This document shows, piece by piece, positions 5,689 through 6,236 of a stretch of 6,236 nt of DNA. Below the pieces are notes generated by a model. It had not been told where the DNA came from, searched no databases, and saw only the letters and a program-made list of their open reading frames with translations. Both the position numbers and the translations under genes were made by a program. The first letter of the stretch is position 1; each line of letters begins with the position of its first letter. Location: NCBI GenBank assembly GCA_018715285.1, contig DVLW01000027.1, positions 1-6,236 on the forward strand, read 5' to 3'. This DNA is from Candidatus Faecivivens stercoripullorum (lineage in GTDB: Bacteria; Bacillota; Clostridia; Oscillospirales; Ruminococcaceae).

Positions 5689-5722
5689 GCAGCTGCCGAA
5701 GCGATTCGGCGGCTGCTGTTTT
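5689..5722 (+). terminator. Intrinsic terminator of the carboxyltransferase operon
   Basis: GCAGCTGCCGAA (5689-5700) pairs with TTCGGCGGCTGC (5705-5716) with one G-U wobble, around a GCGA loop (GNRA type). TGTTTT (5717-5722) follows, with further T-rich sequence after it. The 12-bp GC-rich stem lies 39 bp after the stop of the last operon gene. A smaller inverted repeat, GGAAGG (5661-5666) with CCTTCC (5674-5679), precedes it. This ends the three-gene unit and separates it from yitT. Confidence 0.88.
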
Positions 5723-5734
5723 GCGTTTGCGCAA

Positions 5735-5770
5735 AATTTGCAATTTTTGGGCAAGAAAAATTCACAAATT
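5735..5770. repeat. AT-rich inverted repeat between operon terminator and yitT
   Basis: AATTTG (5735-5740) matches CAAATT (5765-5770), and inside it AATTTTT (5742-5748) matches AAAAATT (5756-5762) around GGGCAAG. One base on the left and two on the right break the arms. The 13 paired positions are nearly all A/T. It could be a binding site for a dimeric repressor in the yitT promoter region or an AT-rich RNA hairpin. Without a defined promoter nearby the role is not assigned. Confidence 0.45.
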
Positions 5771-5778
5771 ACAACCAG

Positions 5779-5802
5779 ACAGCGGAATTTCCGACTGTTT
5801 TT
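5779..5802 (+). terminator. Second terminator-like hairpin, upstream of yitT
   Basis: ACAGCGGA (5779-5786) pairs with TCCG (5790-5793) and CTGT (5795-5798), with A5794 bulged and an ATT loop. A run of five T (5798-5802) follows, its first base being the last pair of the stem. The 8-bp stem with a T-tract is a plausible intrinsic terminator. It lies 41 bp before the yitT start, so it may back up the operon terminator or act as an attenuator in the yitT leader. The bulge and short stem make it weaker than the one at 5689-5722. Confidence 0.5.
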
Positions 5803-5816
5803 GAGAAAGGAAAAAG

Positions 5817-5833
5817 GTAAGCAAACAGCTTGC
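5817..5833 (+). promoter_or_regulatory. Hairpin between a remote ribosome binding site and the yitT start
   Basis: GTAAGC (5817-5822) can pair with GCTTGC (5828-5833) around AAACA, using one G-U pair. It separates purine-rich GGAAAAAGG (5809-5817), the only ribosome-binding-like sequence nearby, from the yitT ATG at 5844. In linear sequence the gap is 26 nt, too long for normal initiation. If the hairpin forms, only about 10 nt remain between its base and the ATG. This decides how the yitT start is read, but the stem is only 6 bp. Confidence 0.35.
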
Positions 5834-5843
5834 GAACAGTATT

Positions 5844-6236
5844 ATGAACAAGTATCTGTCAAAAGAAAACATGAAAGAGTTTCTGCTGGTTACTGCAGGA
5901 ACGCTGCTTGTCACGATAGGTGTCTATTTTTTCAAGTTCCCGAACAACTTTTCGACTGGTGGAGTGTCAGGTATTTCTATTGTATTGACAAAGTTTTTCC
6001 CGCATTTCAGTGCGAGTAACTTTGTTACCTTCCTGAACATGTTCCTGCTGGTAATTGGATTTCTGGTTTTTGGCAAGGGATTTGGTGCCAAGACCGCTTA
6101 TTCAACGATTCTGATGTCTGGCGTTTTGGAGTTGTTGGACTTCTTTGTTCCGATGTCCAAGCCGCTTACCAATCAGCCGCTGATGGAACTGATTTTTGCG
6201 GTTGGTCTGCCGGCGGTAGGAAGTGCGATTCTTTTC
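5844..6236 (+). CDS. yitT: YitT-family membrane protein, 3' end outside window
   Basis: The first 131 codons of a YitT/DUF161-type integral membrane protein run off the right edge. Family members are about 280-300 residues with several N-terminal transmembrane helices and a C-terminal soluble DUF2179 domain; their transport or signalling role is not well defined. Visible here are a hydrophobic helix at about 12-31 and the family signature KFPNNFSTGGVSGISIVL (31-48), where relatives have PNNIAAGGVSG. Further hydrophobic segments lie at about 58-77, 85-102 and 112-131. The ATG at 5844 is the first possible start after an in-frame TGA at 5802-5804. An alternative ATG at 5871 would give a protein starting MKEFLLVTAG, but has no better ribosome binding site. 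The gene has its own upstream hairpins and follows two terminators, so it is probably not part of the biotin operon. Confidence 0.9.
   Translation, partial: MNKYLSKENMKEFLLVTAGTLLVTIGVYFFKFPNNFSTGGVSGISIVLTKFFPHFSASNFVTFLNMFLLVIGFLVFGKGFGAKTAYSTILMSGVLELLDFFVPMSKPLTNQPLMELIFAVGLPAVGSAILF

Noticed and set aside
3778..5754. Minus-strand open frame of 658 codons opposite the biotin carrier and OadA/5S-like genes
   Set aside because: The + strand genes here show clear homology and strong codon bias, which removes stops from the complementary frame. The antisense product shows no recognisable domain and has no supporting ribosome binding site or promoter.
5747..5775. TTGGGC and TACAAC with a 17-bp gap as a yitT promoter
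   Set aside because: Both hexamers are poor matches, and the predicted start would fall inside the terminator-like hairpin. It is not strong enough to annotate.
5738..6019. Plus-strand open frame of 93 codons overlapping the yitT start
   Set aside because: It overlaps the well-supported yitT frame for most of its length, has no domain, and runs through the terminator-like hairpin region.

Overview
The window reads as a stretch of chromosome from a Gram-positive anaerobe of the class Clostridia, most likely an Oscillospirales (Ruminococcaceae/Butyricicoccaceae-like) gut bacterium. The grounds are moderate GC, purine-rich Shine-Dalgarno sites, consensus sigma-70/SigA-type promoters, a YitT-family membrane protein, a clostridial-style RsuA/RluB pseudouridine synthase, and a split-subunit biotin carboxyltransferase set. 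This placement is inference from gene content and style. All supported genes lie on the + strand.

Layout. (1) 2-889: the 3' end of a GH2 beta-galactosidase (LacZ), cut by the left edge. (2) 929-958: a good extended -10 promoter driving a short hairpin-bearing leader and an RluB-type 23S rRNA pseudouridine synthase (1031-1798). (3) 1833-1862: a perfect 30-nt palindrome, then a small GNAT-like protein with a CxxC tail (1895-2257). (4) 2264-2292: a near-consensus promoter and a roughly 115-nt leader with two clean hairpins, feeding a three-gene operon: a CoA-type carboxyltransferase (2414-3760), a biotin carrier protein with an Ala/Pro linker (3787-4194) and an OadA/5S-type carboxyltransferase (4246-5649). 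A strong intrinsic terminator closes it at 5689-5722. (5) 5735-5833: further inverted repeats, including a second terminator-like hairpin, ahead of a yitT-like membrane protein (5844 to the right edge).

The centre of interest is the operon. Its subunits correspond one-to-one to the 12S, 1.3S and 5S subunits of Propionibacterium transcarboxylase. The biotin carrier would shuttle a carboxyl group between an acyl-CoA site and a pyruvate/oxaloacetate site. No biotin carboxylase and no membrane decarboxylase subunit (OadB/MmdB/GcdB) or OadG-like subunit lies next to it. The 5S-like and biotin subunits keep their textbook motifs. The CoA-side subunit is short and has lost several conserved glycine-rich motifs, so its acyl-CoA partner is uncertain. 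Codon use in these three genes is much more biased than in the neighbours, which suggests abundant proteins.

No RNA genes, CRISPR arrays, insertion sequences or integrase-type mobile elements were seen. No gene-free stretch exceeds 300 bases; the longest (5650-5843) holds the terminator and hairpin cluster described below.
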